A stretch of DNA of 64,000 nt from Ignavibacteria bacterium (GTDB lineage Bacteria; Bacteroidota; Ignavibacteria; Kapaibacteriales; UBA4661), in the NCBI GenBank assembly GCA_014654705.1, contig JACVZY010000014.1, positions 22,921-86,920 of the forward strand. Direction: 5' to 3'. Positions 1 to 8,779 of the stretch are shown piece by piece (position 1 is the first letter of the stretch; the number at the start of each line of letters is the position of its first letter). The notes under the pieces are model-generated. The model saw only the letters and a program-made list of their open reading frames with translations. It ran no database searches and was not told where the DNA came from. The translations under genes and the position numbers were made by a program.

Positions 1-1623
1 AATTTTGAAAGCCTGAATTTGCGTGAAACAAAGCCCGGAGCGGAGTTTCAGCTTGGTGGCGGTTCGTTTAATTTGCTTCGCGGCAGCGTTGAGATGAGGA
101 CGGGAGTAATGCCGAATAATGTTTCGATTTATGCCAAATACACAACCTTTAGCACCGATGGCTATCGCTACAACACAAACACCAAAGCGCAATCGGCATT
201 TGTGTCGGGAGCTTATTTCGGCGAGCGTGATATGGTCAAGGTAACGGGTTTTATTGGCAGAACACAAAATGGACTTGGGTATCTGGCAGTACCGAAGCCG
301 CTTATTGACAATGACCCGCGCACCAATATCGGCGATGCAAGCGACCGCGACGATTTCGGGCAGCATTTTTTGCAAATTGAGTACAGCCGCGCTCTGACGG
401 GGCGAATGACGCTTGCCGCATCGGCGTACTATGGCGGCGCGGGCGGGGATTATTTTGCGGGATTCCGCGACACCGCGCAAAACCTGACGCAAATCAACTA
501 TCCTCTTCGGAATGACCATTTCGGCGCACTCGCTTCGCTCACGATTCTGAGTGATGACAATGCGCTTGAAACCACATTCGGTGTTCATGCCTACACGTTT
601 CTTCGGCGGAATTGGGAAACGCTCATGCCCGATTACGCAAGCAATTACTACGATGACCGCACGGTGAAAAATGAAGCGAGCGCTTTTGCCAAAGCAAGCT
701 ACCGACTCGGTGCACTTCTGCTCTACGGCGATGTGCAGGTGCGGGCTGTGGGAATGAGCTTCACGCCCGACCAACGTGCGCTGACAACCGTTCCCGTTAT
801 TCCTGCGCACACGTGGCTTTTTATAAACCCAAAAGTCGGCGTAACGTTTACTGCATCAGAAAATCTTGATTTGTATGCGTCTTTCGGACGTACAGGGCGC
901 GAAGCTACTCGCTTCGATATGCTCGGTTCGACGCAGATAGTGGATGCCAACATCAATGTTTTGCTGAAGCTGAACACTGTCCGCCCGGAATTTGTGAATG
1001 ACCTTGAAGGCGGTTTGCGCTTGCACGGAAGAGGCTTTCAGGCTCAAGTAAACGGGTTTTATATGCAGTTTCAGGATGAAATTGCTGCCATTGGTGAGTA
1101 TATTCCGCAAGGGTTTGTGCAACTTCGCAAAAACGTTCCCGCCAGTTATCGTGCGGGTGTGGAGCTGGAAGGTAATACTGACATTGGAGAATTTCTCCGT
1201 GTGAGCGCAAATGCGACGTTCATGGCGGCTGCTATAAGCGAGTACGCTCCGGACAACCTTGTAACACGCGAAGTGTACAAAAATGTTCGCCCCGTCCAAA
1301 CGCCAAACGTTATGGCTGGTGCTGCCCTTGAGGTTCGCCCATTGGAAACGCTCGCGGCGGAAATACACGGGCGTTATGTGGGCGAATCGTTTTTGGAATT
1401 GACCAATAACCGTGATTTTATGCTGCCGGCATTTTTTGTGATGGATGGGCGCGTCACGTGGACGTTTCTGGGCGAACACCGCATCAACCTTGCCGTTCAT
1501 AATATTTTCAACGCACTCTATTTCACTAATGGCGGTGTAACGGAGTTTGACGGGCGCACAGTTCCGGCATATTTTGTGCAAGCGCCGCGAAATATTGTGG
1601 CGACGCTGCATTTGAAGTTGTAG
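1..1623 (+). CDS. TonB-dependent receptor, 5'-truncated
   Basis: The reading frame is open from the first base, so this is the C-terminal part of a larger protein whose signal peptide and most of the plug lie outside the window. The visible part is rich in alternating aromatic and polar residues typical of outer-membrane beta strands. It ends with a strand that reads ATLHLKL, as TonB-dependent receptors do. The family imports siderophores, vitamins or sugars across the outer membrane using TonB energy; the substrate cannot be told from this fragment. A TTG at base 19 can serve as a formal start but lies inside the domain, so it is not the true start. The stop codon lies inside an 18-bp tandem duplication, and a hairpin follows. 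Confidence 0.85.
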   Translation, partial: NFESLNLRETKPGAEFQLGGGSFNLLRGSVEMRTGVMPNNVSIYAKYTTFSTDGYRYNTNTKAQSAFVSGAYFGERDMVKVTGFIGRTQNGLGYLAVPKPLIDNDPRTNIGDASDRDDFGQHFLQIEYSRALTGRMTLAASAYYGGAGGDYFAGFRDTAQNLTQINYPLRNDHFGALASLTILSDDNALETTFGVHAYTFLRRNWETLMPDYASNYYDDRTVKNEASAFAKASYRLGALLLYGDVQVRAVGMSFTPDQRALTTVPVIPAHTWLFINPKVGVTFTASENLDLYASFGRTGREATRFDMLGSTQIVDANINVLLKLNTVRPEFVNDLEGGLRLHGRGFQAQVNGFYMQFQDEIAAIGEYIPQGFVQLRKNVPASYRAGVELEGNTDIGEFLRVSANATFMAAAISEYAPDNLVTREVYKNVRPVQTPNVMAGAALEVRPLETLAAEIHGRYVGESFLELTNNRDFMLPAFFVMDGRVTWTFLGEHRINLAVHNIFNALYFTNGGVTEFDGRTVPAYFVQAPRNIVATLHLKL

Positions 1624-1652
1624 AGTGTCAAAAAGTTGTAGAGTGTCAAAAA
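1617..1652. repeat. 18-bp perfect tandem duplication across a stop codon
   Basis: Two identical 18-base units (1617-1634 and 1635-1652) lie head to tail and cover the last codons and the stop of the TonB receptor. The first unit contains the functional TAG, so the protein end is unchanged. It looks like a recent slippage duplication. Confidence 0.9.
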
Positions 1653-1666
1653 AATATTTTCTTTTC

Positions 1667-1702
1667 AAACCCCGCTTGGAATCTCACATTCAAACGGGGT
1701 TT
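1667..1702 (+). terminator. Hairpin terminator after the TonB receptor
   Basis: AAACCCCG (1667-1674) pairs with CGGGGTTT (1695-1702); TTG/CAA can extend the stem past one unpaired base. The uninterrupted T run starts only about 13 bases later, so termination strength is uncertain. The stem sequence resembles the terminator at 29840-29868. Confidence 0.6.
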
Positions 1703-1852
1703 GCTGCTTTGTAGTGTTTTTTTTAAGAATGTGCATTTTTTTTGCAAAGAAATTCTGACTCGTGTGTCTATGGTAAAGAACTGGATAAACACGAGCGCTC
1801 TGTGGTGTCCACACATACATTTGATGTCCATTTACAAACATAGAGATTTGCC

Positions 1853-2665
1853 ATGAATACATTTTTGCCCGTGCAGCGTGCTTGCGCTTTAGCATTGGCG
1901 CTCCTTGTGAGCGCTTTTTGCACCACTGCTTTTGTGCAAGCTCAAGAGAAAAAAGAAGAAATCAGCGACACAACAAAAAAAGATTCCGCACAACGCCCCG
2001 AACTGCGTTACTACGTTAATTACGGCTATCGCGGCTCCAATCCGAGTGCGGTCAATGCAGAACTGACTAAAGCGGGCTATTCCGGTCTGCCAGAAGATGC
2101 GTTTGATTTCTCGTTCGGATACAAGCGGTTTTACCAAAGTAACTGGATGTTTGGGTTTGATTTAGGAGCCACATTCGGAGCAACCAATAACCGCCAATTT
2201 ACGACTTCTTCCTTCGGTATTTATGACCGTCTCTGGGGTGGTTATAGGTTTGTGAATACCGATGCAGTCAAGGTATATGCGGCTGCGGCGCTCGAGGCGA
2301 ACTTTACGTTTACCAACATTACGAAAATCCAAAATACCTCGTTTGGTGCTTATTTGGCAAATCCGGTCGAAACAAGCCCTGCCCTGAAGCTACGAGCAAC
2401 GCAGATTGCATTGCCACTCATGCTCAATGCTGAAGTGAAGCTGCCGCGCTGGTTCAGCGAGAACTATGATACGTGGTTGGGTGTGTATGCGGGCTACTCG
2501 CTGAATCTTTACTCAGGATTACCAGTGCTTGGCGACGGCGGAGTTCGTTTCACTGATGCGCCCAATCAGCCTGCGGGCGGCTTTATGGCTGGTGTTAGCT
2601 TTAGTTTTAATTGGGGCGAGGCACTGCGAAAGCAATTGGAAATATTTGGCGGTAGCGGCAAGTAA
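1853..2665 (+). CDS. Putative outer-membrane beta-barrel protein
   Basis: This 270-residue protein starts with a clear signal peptide (hydrophobic core about residues 10-28, cleavage likely after AQA/AQ near residue 31). A short charged linker follows, then a domain of alternating hydrophobic and aromatic strands with many Gly, Tyr and Asn residues. It ends in strands such as FMAGVSFSFNW, typical of small porin-like barrels. No family-specific motif was recognised. It sits between the TonB receptor and the ECF sigma gene, on the same strand, with its own 229-bp upstream region. A role in the outer membrane is likely; its substrate or partner is unknown. Confidence 0.6.
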   Translation: MNTFLPVQRACALALALLVSAFCTTAFVQAQEKKEEISDTTKKDSAQRPELRYYVNYGYRGSNPSAVNAELTKAGYSGLPEDAFDFSFGYKRFYQSNWMFGFDLGATFGATNNRQFTTSSFGIYDRLWGGYRFVNTDAVKVYAAAALEANFTFTNITKIQNTSFGAYLANPVETSPALKLRATQIALPLMLNAEVKLPRWFSENYDTWLGVYAGYSLNLYSGLPVLGDGGVRFTDAPNQPAGGFMAGVSFSFNWGEALRKQLEIFGGSGK

Positions 2666-2682
2666 CAATTTTTAACAAATTT

Positions 2683-2695
2683 CCTCCTCCACGTA
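2683..2695 (+). promoter_or_regulatory. Motif CCTCCTCCACGTA upstream of the sigma gene
   Basis: This 13-mer, about 42 bases before the sigma-factor start, matches 11 of 13 bases with a second copy at 3384-3396 upstream of the anti-sigma-like gene. Both are preceded by AACAA. It could be an autoregulatory promoter element, but two copies are weak evidence. Confidence 0.25.
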
Positions 2696-2736
2696 AGTAC
2701 CTTTATCACGACCGAAAGTAGTATTTTTACGGCACT

Positions 2737-3333
2737 ATGAACCAATACACTTCTTACACCGACGAGCAGCTCGCGTGCCAGATGCAGAGCGCTTTTCGAG
2801 ACGAACCACAAAAGGCGAACGAGCTGTTCACTGTGCTTTACAGGCGGCATGAAAAGCGCGTTCGCCTCTACGCCGTGCGAATGTTGTCCGATACCGAGCT
2901 TGCTCGTGATATTCTGCAAGAAACCTTTGTGCGGCTCTACAACACGCTTGCAGAAGGAAAAGCTATTCAGAATATCTCGGCGTACATTATCCGCACAGCA
3001 CGAAACCTTTGTTTCAACCTCAAGCGTGATACCAAAAAGACCATTAGCGTCGATGAGTTAGAAATTGCACTTCCCGTCCAAAACGGCTTCGGGCACGTAA
3101 ACCATGAGCACAACGAACTGCTTGAAATTATCGGTGTGGCGCTTGATTGCTTGGATGACGAATACAAAGAAGCATTTGTACTGCGTTATTACAGCCAGAT
3201 GAGTTACGAAGAAATTGCTGACATCACCGGCACAAGCGCTACCAATGCTGCCAGCCGCGTTTTCAGGGCGAAACAAAAACTAAAAGAACTGCTGTCACGC
3301 TATCGGATTGATATTGAGCGGATGACCGATTAA
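2737..3333 (+). CDS. ECF-type RNA polymerase sigma factor
   Basis: The 198-residue protein has the two-domain layout of extracytoplasmic-function sigma factors. Region 2 lies at about residues 25-95 (LYRRHEKRVRLYAVRML, DILQETFVRLY). Region 4 lies at about 130-190, with a helix-turn-helix (YEEIADITGTSATNAASRVFRAKQKL). Such factors bind core RNA polymerase and direct it to envelope-stress or iron-uptake promoters. The next gene, 80 bases on, encodes a membrane protein that fits an anti-sigma role. A siderophore receptor follows, but behind a terminator, so it is not necessarily a target. Confidence 0.93.
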   Translation: MNQYTSYTDEQLACQMQSAFRDEPQKANELFTVLYRRHEKRVRLYAVRMLSDTELARDILQETFVRLYNTLAEGKAIQNISAYIIRTARNLCFNLKRDTKKTISVDELEIALPVQNGFGHVNHEHNELLEIIGVALDCLDDEYKEAFVLRYYSQMSYEEIADITGTSATNAASRVFRAKQKLKELLSRYRIDIERMTD

Positions 3334-3383
3334 GTAAGCATCCGCAGCATAATCACAAGAATCGGGAATTTTCGGAAAAACAA

Positions 3384-3396
3384 CCTCTACCACGTA
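3384..3396 (+). promoter_or_regulatory. Second copy of the CCTC-N2-CCACGTA motif
   Basis: CCTCTACCACGTA lies 18-30 bases upstream of the anti-sigma-like gene start and repeats the element found before the sigma gene. If real it would be a target shared by the two genes. Its function is not established. Confidence 0.25.
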
Positions 3397-3413
3397 GAAA
3401 TCACATAACAACC

Positions 3414-4754
3414 ATGTTTGCTCATTTGATACACCAACTTTTCGACGGGACGCTACTGGCTTCAGAAAAAGAACACCTTCTGGAAACAGTCTCGAAAAAT
3501 GACGAGGCAAAAGTAGAATACCGCCTCCAAGAGCGTATTCACGAGGCTGTACGCCTTGATAACAATGCAATTCTTGCTGCGTCGAACGCCGATGACGACC
3601 TTGCTGCAATTTTCGCACGAGTCGAACCTGCGAAAAAGAAGGTTCTTCCCTTGCCTATACTTCCCGCGATAGATGCAAACGCGCCGGAATTATCGCATGA
3701 AAAAGGCGGGCAAGCCCCTCCACGTCATGCAGGTTTTGCGCCAATGCCAGCACCGCATAAAACTGCTGAACATAAGAGCCGTCGCCGCTTCGTACCGATT
3801 TTGAGCAAAATGTCCTTGCAAGCACTTTGCTTTTGCGTGGTGGGAGCTGTTGCCGCAACCTTTGGTGCGATGCCCATTGGTTATGGTTCGGCGAGATTGT
3901 TGAAATCTGAAACTGTGCTTCATTCCAACGGAGAGCCGCATCTTCCGGCATCTGAGAGCAGTCATGCGTTTTCAGGCGTTCACAGCGATAAAGCATTACC
4001 TACCCAAAACGATGGCGCCCAATTTTCTCTGCATGGCGTAAATCATACAAGCAGCTTCGCATCTGGTATTATGCTAGCTGATTCAGCCCATGAGACTGCT
4101 GTATCGGTGGTGCCGAATGACGGCGGGAATTTCGCGCAAACAATCAACAACCAATCTTCGGAACTACTGCAAACCTGCGTTTTCAAGGGTAAGAAACGCT
4201 TTGTTGCATATCCGGGCGATTGGCTTTCCGATGGCGCAACCCCACTTGCCGTCACCACTCTTCCCCGAGCCAAAGCCACAATCCCTATAAAGCCTGTATT
4301 CAAGCCATTTCTGGCGCTCACTTCTCGTCTAAGCACAAATGTTTTTCCATCAGGTGGCTACGGCGCAAGTATTGGTGCTCTGTATGCGATTTCTGAGCGC
4401 GACGCTTTCGGAGTGGAAGTGGGGGGTACGTTTGGACGGCAGGGCTTCAAATCGGGCAACACAGAAAGTATTCAAAATCTGAACCCAACAGCGTTTTTGG
4501 CAAATGTCTATCGTTTTACTTTGCCTGTGGAAGGTACGAATTTGTCCGTTTTCTCGCACATTCGAGCCGGAATTGAAACCACCGGAACGCTTTTTGGGGG
4601 AATTGGTTTTGGAGCGCAGTATCAAATAACGGATAAGTTTTTTGTCTTTGGCACTGTCGAAGCCGCCAGAACGCTGTGGAAAGCCCCGACCTCAGACCAA
4701 TCCTTCAAGTTAGCACATGACGGTATCAGCTTTGGCGTGGCGGTAAAATTGTAA
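3414..4754 (+). CDS. Putative dual-membrane anti-sigma factor with C-terminal barrel
   Basis: This 446-residue protein directly follows the ECF sigma gene. Residues 1-72 are a charged, helical, probably cytoplasmic domain placed like an anti-sigma domain. Residues about 135-160 form one transmembrane helix (LCFCVVGAVAATFGAMPIGYG). Residues 165-300 are a low-complexity linker rich in Ser, His, Asn and Pro. Residues 305-446 look like an outer-membrane beta-barrel, with alternating strands and an end reading FGVAVKL. There is no N-terminal signal peptide. The layout matches dual membrane-spanning anti-sigma (Dma) factors described in Bacteroides thetaiotaomicron. The role is inferred from gene order and topology; no sequence match was tested. 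Confidence 0.6.
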   Translation: MFAHLIHQLFDGTLLASEKEHLLETVSKNDEAKVEYRLQERIHEAVRLDNNAILAASNADDDLAAIFARVEPAKKKVLPLPILPAIDANAPELSHEKGGQAPPRHAGFAPMPAPHKTAEHKSRRRFVPILSKMSLQALCFCVVGAVAATFGAMPIGYGSARLLKSETVLHSNGEPHLPASESSHAFSGVHSDKALPTQNDGAQFSLHGVNHTSSFASGIMLADSAHETAVSVVPNDGGNFAQTINNQSSELLQTCVFKGKKRFVAYPGDWLSDGATPLAVTTLPRAKATIPIKPVFKPFLALTSRLSTNVFPSGGYGASIGALYAISERDAFGVEVGGTFGRQGFKSGNTESIQNLNPTAFLANVYRFTLPVEGTNLSVFSHIRAGIETTGTLFGGIGFGAQYQITDKFFVFGTVEAARTLWKAPTSDQSFKLAHDGISFGVAVKL

Positions 4755-4833
4755 CAAGCGTTAGCGTAAATTTGTCTCAGCTGCATATTGTTTTTTTGCC
4801 CCAAGTAGGTACTGCCCTGCACTCATTCCGATA

Positions 4834-4868
4834 AATTCCGATTAAAGGCGATTATCGGAATTTTTTTT
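4834..4868 (+). terminator. Rho-independent terminator after the sigma/anti-sigma pair
   Basis: AATTCCGAT (4834-4842) pairs with ATCGGAATT (4854-4862), followed directly by a T run to 4868. This is a textbook intrinsic terminator and separates the sigma/anti-sigma transcript from the siderophore receptor. Confidence 0.85.
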
Positions 4869-4930
4869 GTTCGTTGAAAAATTGCGTGGAAAAACATTTT
4901 TATTTTGGAATGAACAAAGAATTTTTTGTA

Positions 4931-4949
4931 ATTTGGATTCAGTCTAAAT
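4931..4949. promoter_or_regulatory. 19-bp dyad, candidate iron-responsive operator
   Basis: ATTTGGA-TTCAG-TCTAAAT is a 7-5-7 palindrome with one mismatch (ATTTAGA expected on the left). It lies 73 bases upstream of the siderophore-receptor start, between a terminator and the gene. Its size and place fit an operator for a DtxR- or Fur-family iron repressor. No regulator gene is in the window, so this is an inference. Confidence 0.4.
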
Positions 4950-5022
4950 AAACAATTTGTTTTGTTACCCTAAGCAATGTTAGCTTGGCTGGGGAATGAA
5001 ATTTACTAATGCACTGTGAAAT

Positions 5023-7506
5023 ATGATCTTGTTGCTACTAAATCGCTTGAAAATTGTTGTTCTTTTCATCCTTGTTTTTTCTTCGCCGTTGCTGGCTCAA
5101 GATGGAATGATAAAGGGCTTCGTGCGTGATGAAACAAAACCGCTTCCGGGAATAAAACTGGTCTTGCATCCAACAGGTAAAGGGGCAATTACAGACAAAC
5201 AAGGTCTGTTCATGTTTACAGAAATTCCATCCGGCACTTATACGCTTACCGCTTCGGGGCTGGGGTACAAAGCACAATCCCGCGAAATATCAGTAAATGC
5301 CAACACAACAACAACCATAGAATTTGCCTTTTCACAAGCAAATTTTGAACTGCAAAACGTTGAGATTACCGGACGGCGCGAAACCTCGTACCGTAATACG
5401 ACATCCTTCGCAAGTACCAAGACGGCAACTCTGCTCAAAGATGTTCCGCAATCTATTTCATATGTCACGAAAGAGCTTATTGCCGACCGTCAAGCATACC
5501 GCGTGGGCGATGTAGTAAAAAACATGAGCGGCGTAAACCAGTTCTCGATTTACAACGATTTCACGATGCGTGGCTTCCGCTCCAGCGTAGATTTGGTTAA
5601 TGGTTTACGCTTTGCCAATGGAGATTTTGGCTTTTGGAAGCAACCCCTCACCATAAACATTGAGCGCGTTGAAGTGATAAAGGGACCTGCCTCAGCGCTT
5701 TTTGGAAATACTAATCCGGGCGGTACGCTCAACCGCGTTACCAAAAAGCCGCTCGACGAAACGCGACAATCACTCAGTTTTTCTACGGGCAGTTTTAACA
5801 CATACCGCGCATCGGCTGATTTCACGGGACCAGTTACCGAAGATAAAGCACTGCTCTACCGCATGAACATTGGGTATGAAAATGCGGGTAGCTTTCGCAA
5901 TCTTCAATTTGCGCGGAATTACTCCGTCGCCCCATCGGTCTCGTTTATCGCGAATGAAAATACACAGGTGAATGTTGATTTTTTCTACAACCGCTCCGAA
6001 TCGCGCTTGGACAGAGGGCAGCCGACCTTTGGTACACCGCAAAGCATCAATCTTGACGCAACACCTCAAGCTCTCTCTCTGAGCCGTCCCAACGATTATT
6101 TGAACGAGGATAACCTTTTTATCACCGCCGGGCTGACACACAAATTTTCATCAAAGGTTGCTTTGAATATGTCATATATCAAGGTGATGTACAGCGAAGA
6201 TTTGTTGGAACATCGAAACGCGAATGCTTTCGCACCCGACAGTGCAGGAAAGGTAATACCTAATTTAGTACTCATGCGTGTTTTTCAGCGTAAACGGAAT
6301 TTTTACAACGACAATTTGAGTACATTTTTGAACATTGAAGCTGAGACCGGGGAGATTAAACATAAGATTGTTGTCGGTTATGATTTTATTCAGCAAGAAC
6401 TTCCCTTAGGCGGAGCACTGTTTGAAGCTGCTGGATTCCGTAATGCCACCAATACAGGCACTATTGCTACCTACAATCCTGCACAGAAGAGTCGTTATCT
6501 GCTGGATGCGCTTGGTCGCCCGGTGCCGAATGTGCCGAGTTTTGACCTCACTGCCACGAATCCCTATACATTCGGTGAGGTAAGCCGTTACTTCTTTGCG
6601 GCAGGCACCAATGCTGTTGCGCCGACCCACTATTCTGCGCACGGTGTCTATGTGCAGGACCAAATTACATGGAATAAGTTGCGATTACTGATTGGCTTAC
6701 GGCAGGACTGGTATTTCGACCGCTCAAACTACCTTACGCCGCAAGACAGTACAATCATGCAAATATCTCTTCTGCCAAGGTTTGGTGCGGTGTACAGCTT
6801 AACGGATGACGTCAACCTCTACGCCTCGTACTCGCAGGGCTTTCAACCGCAGACAGCCGGTGTTTTGCGGAATCCGCTTGCCGGTGGTCCGTTCGACCCG
6901 CTTAAAAGTTCAATGATAGAGGCGGGCGCAAAAGGCGAGTTTTTTGAAAAACGGCTTGGTGTGAATCTTGCTTTGTACCAAATCATTCAGCAAAATGTTC
7001 TCGTGAATGCTCTCGACCCCGCTAACCCGCAACGTATGGCGCAGCGCGGCGAAGAGCGTGCCAGAGGATTTGAGGTTGACGCAATGGGACGGTTGCTGCC
7101 CAACCTCAGTATCACGGCAAACTACGCTTTTAACGAAGCTATCATCACGCAAAGCTCAACACCCGAACTTATCGGTCGTGCCAAAGAGAACGCGCCCCTG
7201 CATCAAGGCGGCTTCTGGGCAAAATATACTTTTGACGACATAGCGCTTGGCGGTGCGCTCGAAGGACTTGGAATTGGTTTGGGCGGTAACGCTGTTGCGG
7301 AACGGTTTGTGAGCGATTTTACCTTCAAAATTCCTGCCTATGCTATCTTTGATGCGGCGCTGTACTACACCGTTGGCAAGTTCCAAGTATCGGCAAATTT
7401 CTACAATATTGCTGACACCAAGCATTGGGTGGGCGGTTACTCGCTTGTAGCTATTTTCCCCGGTTCACCGCGTCATTTTTTGGCGACTGTAGCATATACG
7501 TTTTAA
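5023..7506 (+). CDS. TonB-dependent siderophore receptor
   Basis: The 827-residue outer-membrane importer has a signal peptide (1-26, ending LLAQ) and a carboxypeptidase-regulatory-like beta domain (about 28-110), common in Bacteroidota receptors. A plug follows (about 120-235, with DVPQSISYVTKELI, FTMRGFRSS and VEVIKGPASALFGNTNPGG). The rest is a 22-strand-type barrel ending VAYTF. The plug motifs are those of ferric-siderophore receptors of the FhuA/FpvA/FoxA class, though the actual siderophore is unknown. A PepSY membrane protein follows 21 bases on and would act with it in iron release. Expression is probably iron-controlled, given the dyad upstream. Confidence 0.92.
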   Translation: MILLLLNRLKIVVLFILVFSSPLLAQDGMIKGFVRDETKPLPGIKLVLHPTGKGAITDKQGLFMFTEIPSGTYTLTASGLGYKAQSREISVNANTTTTIEFAFSQANFELQNVEITGRRETSYRNTTSFASTKTATLLKDVPQSISYVTKELIADRQAYRVGDVVKNMSGVNQFSIYNDFTMRGFRSSVDLVNGLRFANGDFGFWKQPLTINIERVEVIKGPASALFGNTNPGGTLNRVTKKPLDETRQSLSFSTGSFNTYRASADFTGPVTEDKALLYRMNIGYENAGSFRNLQFARNYSVAPSVSFIANENTQVNVDFFYNRSESRLDRGQPTFGTPQSINLDATPQALSLSRPNDYLNEDNLFITAGLTHKFSSKVALNMSYIKVMYSEDLLEHRNANAFAPDSAGKVIPNLVLMRVFQRKRNFYNDNLSTFLNIEAETGEIKHKIVVGYDFIQQELPLGGALFEAAGFRNATNTGTIATYNPAQKSRYLLDALGRPVPNVPSFDLTATNPYTFGEVSRYFFAAGTNAVAPTHYSAHGVYVQDQITWNKLRLLIGLRQDWYFDRSNYLTPQDSTIMQISLLPRFGAVYSLTDDVNLYASYSQGFQPQTAGVLRNPLAGGPFDPLKSSMIEAGAKGEFFEKRLGVNLALYQIIQQNVLVNALDPANPQRMAQRGEERARGFEVDAMGRLLPNLSITANYAFNEAIITQSSTPELIGRAKENAPLHQGGFWAKYTFDDIALGGALEGLGIGLGGNAVAERFVSDFTFKIPAYAIFDAALYYTVGKFQVSANFYNIADTKHWVGGYSLVAIFPGSPRHFLATVAYTF

Positions 7507-7527
7507 CTGTTTCACTTGGAGAACTTA

Positions 7528-8769
7528 ATGCGTAAAATTTTACTTATCGCTCATCTCTGGCTTGGTCTGGCTTCGGGGCTTATCATGCTCATCGTTGCAA
7601 CAACGGGTGCACTCTACGTTTTCGAGGAAGAGCTTCGCGATGTTTTTCAATGGAACCTATTGTATGTTCCGAACGAATCCCCAAATCGTGCATTTATCAA
7701 GCCTTCGGATGCGCTTGCCTCAATGCAACGTGATGTACCTCACGAAAAAGTTCAACAAATTCGTCTTCGCACATTTCCACTTAAAAGCCCCAAAGCCGCT
7801 ACAATTCTTGTTTTCACAAAAAGCCGCTTAATATATTCGCTGAACCCATACTCAGGCAACATAATAGGCGCTCGCGATATGAAAAGTGATGCCATCAGCG
7901 TTATTGTTGAACTTCATACCGAATTGCTTCTGGGACGATTGGGCTTCAAAGATGCCGGCGAGCAGATTGTAAAATGGAATGTGTTGATATTTTTCATCAT
8001 GCTTCTCACGGGTATTGTGCTGTGGATGCCGATGAATGTGCGCCTGATAAGTGACGGGATAAAAAATGCCCTTAAACATTCCTTTCGCGTGAAATGGAGT
8101 GGCAATGTGGTAAAGCGTCATTACGATTTGCACCGTGTGGCGGGTTTTTATTCGTTTGCAGTGATGCTCATGGTGGCATGGACGGGAATTTTCTGGATGT
8201 TTGATTCCGTTGAAGATAGTGTTTACGCCGCGTTTGGGGTGAAAAAAGTATTTGAGAGCAAACCACTGTCAAGCAAACCTATATCGAACAAACAAACACC
8301 GAAAAAAAACATCTCTGAAAAAAATGACCTGCTGGACAACGCATACTCAGAAGCGCTCCGCTATGGTGAACCGCAGTTGGTCAGTATTCAAATCCCAGCC
8401 AAAGACATCGACGCACTCCGCGTACTGGTGCGGTATCCGTACCGCTTTATTCGTAAGCAGAGTGTGCTGTATTTCGACCAATACACCGGCAATCTCCTGA
8501 AATCAGACTTGCACGAGAACTACACGACACCCGATAAAATCCGCGTTTCTAATTTTGACCTTCACACCGGGCGGATGTTTGGGCTGCCCAGCAAGATTCT
8601 GTGGTTCTTCGCAGCACTTTTTACTGCCAGTTTGCCGATAACAGGGACGATACTTTGGTGGAAAAAGCGCCAGCGCAAGCGATTGCGGCATTCAACAATG
8701 AAAAAAATAGTGCCAGAGCAGCAAGCAAATCATACTGTAAGTGTACGCAATACACCAACAACCGTCTAG
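7528..8769 (+). CDS. PepSY-associated transmembrane protein
   Basis: This 413-residue inner-membrane protein has four transmembrane helices: about residues 8-30, 155-175, 205-230 and 355-380. PepSY-type periplasmic segments lie between them (LHTELLLGRLG near 135, LHTGRMFGLPSKI near 345). Members placed beside siderophore receptors are thought to reduce or release iron from siderophores at the inner membrane. The start is set at the ATG at 7528 because GGAG lies seven bases before it; a TTG at 7516 is in frame but has no such site. It is probably cotranscribed with the receptor. Confidence 0.88.
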   Translation: MRKILLIAHLWLGLASGLIMLIVATTGALYVFEEELRDVFQWNLLYVPNESPNRAFIKPSDALASMQRDVPHEKVQQIRLRTFPLKSPKAATILVFTKSRLIYSLNPYSGNIIGARDMKSDAISVIVELHTELLLGRLGFKDAGEQIVKWNVLIFFIMLLTGIVLWMPMNVRLISDGIKNALKHSFRVKWSGNVVKRHYDLHRVAGFYSFAVMLMVAWTGIFWMFDSVEDSVYAAFGVKKVFESKPLSSKPISNKQTPKKNISEKNDLLDNAYSEALRYGEPQLVSIQIPAKDIDALRVLVRYPYRFIRKQSVLYFDQYTGNLLKSDLHENYTTPDKIRVSNFDLHTGRMFGLPSKILWFFAALFTASLPITGTILWWKKRQRKRLRHSTMKKIVPEQQANHTVSVRNTPTTV

Positions 8770-8779
8770 CAATCAACTT

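Noticed and set aside
856-1668. Long open frame on the minus strand inside the TonB receptor gene
   Set aside because: It is antisense to a clear receptor and has no signal peptide, domain or sensible composition (many Cys, His and Arg in a row).
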